Below, piece after piece: positions 14,086 through 15,687 of a DNA stretch of 15,687 nt (the stretch's first letter is position 1; every line of letters starts with the position of its first letter). The position numbers and the translations under genes are program-made. Under the pieces are notes generated by a model that was given only the letters and a program-made list of their open reading frames with translations, made no database searches and had not been told where the DNA came from. Origin of the DNA: Sulfurovum sp. (GTDB lineage: Bacteria > Campylobacterota > Campylobacteria > Campylobacterales > Sulfurovaceae); NCBI GenBank assembly GCA_027029065.1, contig JALVGO010000036.1, forward strand, positions 1-15,687. Direction: 5' to 3'.

Positions 14086-14986
14086 CCTGTTAATCGTGCA
14101 CCGCAATATGGAACCGGTACATCCGGAATCAGTGGTTGATATTGTGCTGACACCACAGTTTTATACGCTCAAGCGAGAACAGGTTCCGGTCAAATACACC
14201 TATCAGGCAAAACGGATTGCCCCTTCTCTTTTTGAAGGGCTGCTTGAGGAAGAGGATGGTATAGCGTATGATGTATATCGGGAAGGGGAGCACTGGGTGT
14301 TTATTGCCTACAACCCTGAAGAGATCTCTGCCTTTTTGCAGAGCAAAGGGGTACTTCCTTCTCAGACGGGCAGAGTGGTATTTGCACAGCAGTTGGCTTC
14401 ATCGATAGAGGGTGCGGTACAGGTGGGAGAAAAAGAGGCGCTGGTTGTCATAGACGGAAATGTCGCTATGGTGCCACGTGCCAGTCTCAAAGAGATGAAG
14501 GAGGCACGGCTTGAGAGATCAATGCTCCCTTCCAAAGGGATACGTTTGGCAGAAACAGGAGATACCCTCTTTTCAAACAGACAGGTCTATTGGCTGGGTG
14601 CGATCTTCATACTCTTTGGTATCCTCTGGATCGTTGAAGGGGTGCGTTACGGGAAGAACAACCAGGTACTTCAGGATGAACTGGAGAGATATTATGCCAA
14701 GTACCCTGCGCTCCAGAGCAGCTACAAGCGTGACAGTATTTTGCAAAAATATCGCACAATAGACCAAAACGAGCGGAAAAAGCGTGAGATTACCGGAAAG
14801 ATAGCCGGTGTGATCACCAAAGGGGTAACGCTTGATCACCTGAGCATAGACAAAAAGCGTTACCGCGCGGATTTTTCTGCAGAAAACGGTGCCGCGGCAA
14901 ACCGCCTGAAGAGGGCTCTGATGCGTGTAGGACTGCATATTGAGCAGGCATCCGGGAACCATATTGCTGTCGGAGGTGCACTGTGA
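14063..14986 (+). CDS. gspL: Type II secretion protein GspL-like
   Basis: GspL is a bitopic inner-membrane protein linking the ATPase GspE to GspM. The 307-residue protein has a cytosolic part of about 175 residues (actin-like in the family), one transmembrane helix near 175-193, then a heptad-rich stretch (about 198-245) and a small ferredoxin-like periplasmic domain (about 245-300). This is the GspL layout, though the cytosolic domain is shorter than in the classic protein. The TTG start at 14063 follows GGAGAGG; ATG 14072 is an alternative. It overlaps gspK by 23 nt and gspM by 4 nt. Type IV pilus PilM/PilN split the same domains, but the single chain favours GspL. Confidence 0.75.
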   Translation: MSSMGNSDLLIVHRNMEPVHPESVVDIVLTPQFYTLKREQVPVKYTYQAKRIAPSLFEGLLEEEDGIAYDVYREGEHWVFIAYNPEEISAFLQSKGVLPSQTGRVVFAQQLASSIEGAVQVGEKEALVVIDGNVAMVPRASLKEMKEARLERSMLPSKGIRLAETGDTLFSNRQVYWLGAIFILFGILWIVEGVRYGKNNQVLQDELERYYAKYPALQSSYKRDSILQKYRTIDQNERKKREITGKIAGVITKGVTLDHLSIDKKRYRADFSAENGAAANRLKRALMRVGLHIEQASGNHIAVGGAL

Positions 14987-15384
14987 ATATCATGCGGTAC
15001 CGAAACGAAATGATTGTCACGGCGGCATTGCTGTTTGCCTTGGGTGCTTTGGGGTACAAATATACTCACCGGTCGGGAGTACACAGTGAAAATCTGCAAA
15101 TGCAACAGACGCTGCAGCAGATTCAGGAGGCTGCCGCACTGAAATCCAGATGGTCTGACCGCAGAACAGAACAGAAGCTTGCATCGCTTCGTACCCTTTT
15201 CCCTGCTTCTAAAGTGGTATGGAAAAAGAGCGGCAAAAAGCTGACTGCAACATTCAAGGATCTTTCCGGAAAAGAGGCAAACAGGCTGATTACAAAACTT
15301 CTGAACATCGCTGTACAGATCGTTACGCTCAAGATTGAGAGAAAGCAGAAAAACTATACGGTGGAGGTAGCATGCAAATGGTAA
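14983..15384 (+). CDS. gspM: Type II secretion protein GspM-like
   Basis: This 133-residue bitopic protein has a transmembrane helix near residues 10-26, a glutamine-rich coiled-coil segment (about 36-70) and a ferredoxin-like domain to the end (S-G-K-E-A-N-R-L-I-T-K-L-L then beta strands). This is the layout of GspM, the periplasmic partner of GspL. The GTG start at 14983 overlaps the gspL stop as GTGA and has GGAGG 6 nt upstream; the ATG at 14992 is too far from that site. The 3' end overlaps the next gene. Sequence alone is weak, so gene order and topology carry the call. Confidence 0.7.
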   Translation: MNIMRYRNEMIVTAALLFALGALGYKYTHRSGVHSENLQMQQTLQQIQEAAALKSRWSDRRTEQKLASLRTLFPASKVVWKKSGKKLTATFKDLSGKEANRLITKLLNIAVQIVTLKIERKQKNYTVEVACKW

Positions 15385-15687
15385 AGAGGGGTCTACTTCT
15401 GTTTCTGCTTCTGTGGGCAGGTGTGATCGTGTTTATGCCAAAAGAGTCACTCTACTTTGCACTGGAAAAGCGTCTTGCCAAAGAGGGTATTGAGATCAAT
15501 GAGGCAAAGATAGAGGAGGGGCTGTTCGGACTAACACTCAGGCAGCCGGTTATCTATGTGGAGGGGATCAAAGTGGCGAGGGTTCAAAAGATCCGTATGT
15601 ACACGCTGCTTTTCTATACAAGCATAAAAGCGGAAAACATTGAGGTGGAGAAAGGTTTCCACCGATACGTCCCGGCAAAGGTAGAAA
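15372..15687 (+). CDS. gspN: GspN-like protein, N-terminal part (runs off the window)
   Basis: An open frame starts at ATG 15372, inside the end of gspM, with GGAGG 4 nt upstream; ATG 15378 gives a more usual spacing and is equally possible. The 105 visible codons encode a basic start, one hydrophobic helix (about residues 7-22), then a beta-rich region with alternating hydrophobic residues. A single anchor followed by a beta-sandwich after gspM fits GspN, but this is mainly inferred from gene order. The C-terminal part and any gspC, gspD or gspE lie beyond the window. Confidence 0.55.
   Translation, partial: MQMVKRGLLLFLLLWAGVIVFMPKESLYFALEKRLAKEGIEINEAKIEEGLFGLTLRQPVIYVEGIKVARVQKIRMYTLLFYTSIKAENIEVEKGFHRYVPAKVE

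Overview
The window looks like a chromosomal piece of a Campylobacterota member, probably Sulfurovum- or Sulfurimonas-like. This is an inference from the coaE-dapF pair, a Sel1 protein, the YeiH/LysR pair, a compact type II secretion cluster and the codon style. No search was run.

Layout. (1) 1-1495: housekeeping genes reading right. They are the end of coaE, then dapF, then a secreted Sel1-repeat protein, each joined to the next by an ATGA overlap. (2) About 1500-4500: an AT-rich accessory region in which four copies of one hairpin-forming repeat, all in the same orientation, sit directly behind successive genes. The units are a small lipoprotein, a 5'-truncated RHS core with a cysteine-rich C-terminal tail plus a TPR partner gene, and a multi-pass membrane protein. 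(3) 4498-5325: a leftward type II toxin-antitoxin operon (ribbon-helix-helix antitoxin, GNAT toxin) with a consensus promoter and a palindromic operator candidate, followed by tRNA-Val(GAC) and a small membrane protein. (4) 6064-8184: a divergent pair, a YeiH-family (UPF0324) anion exporter and a LysR regulator, around a shared regulatory gap. (5) 8164-13056: a leftward operon gspG, gspH-like, gspI-like, gspF, RDD protein, MFS transporter, mobA. (6) 13171-15687: a rightward operon gspK, gspL, gspM and the start of a gspN-like gene.

How the parts fit. Regions 5 and 6 are two divergent halves of one type II secretion (pseudopilus) locus. Major and minor pseudopilins and the inner-membrane platform proteins are present. 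The ATPase (GspE), secretin (GspD) and GspC are not in the window and may lie to the right. The RDD, MFS and mobA genes are tied to gspF by 1-4 nt stop/start overlaps although they have no obvious secretion role.

The most unusual part is region 2. The repeats keep their stem by compensatory base changes, one repeat is fused directly into the truncated RHS gene, and another supplies the stop codon of the GNAT toxin. The RHS tail and the overlapping TPR gene are a good candidate for a toxin/immunity pair whose mechanism I cannot name.
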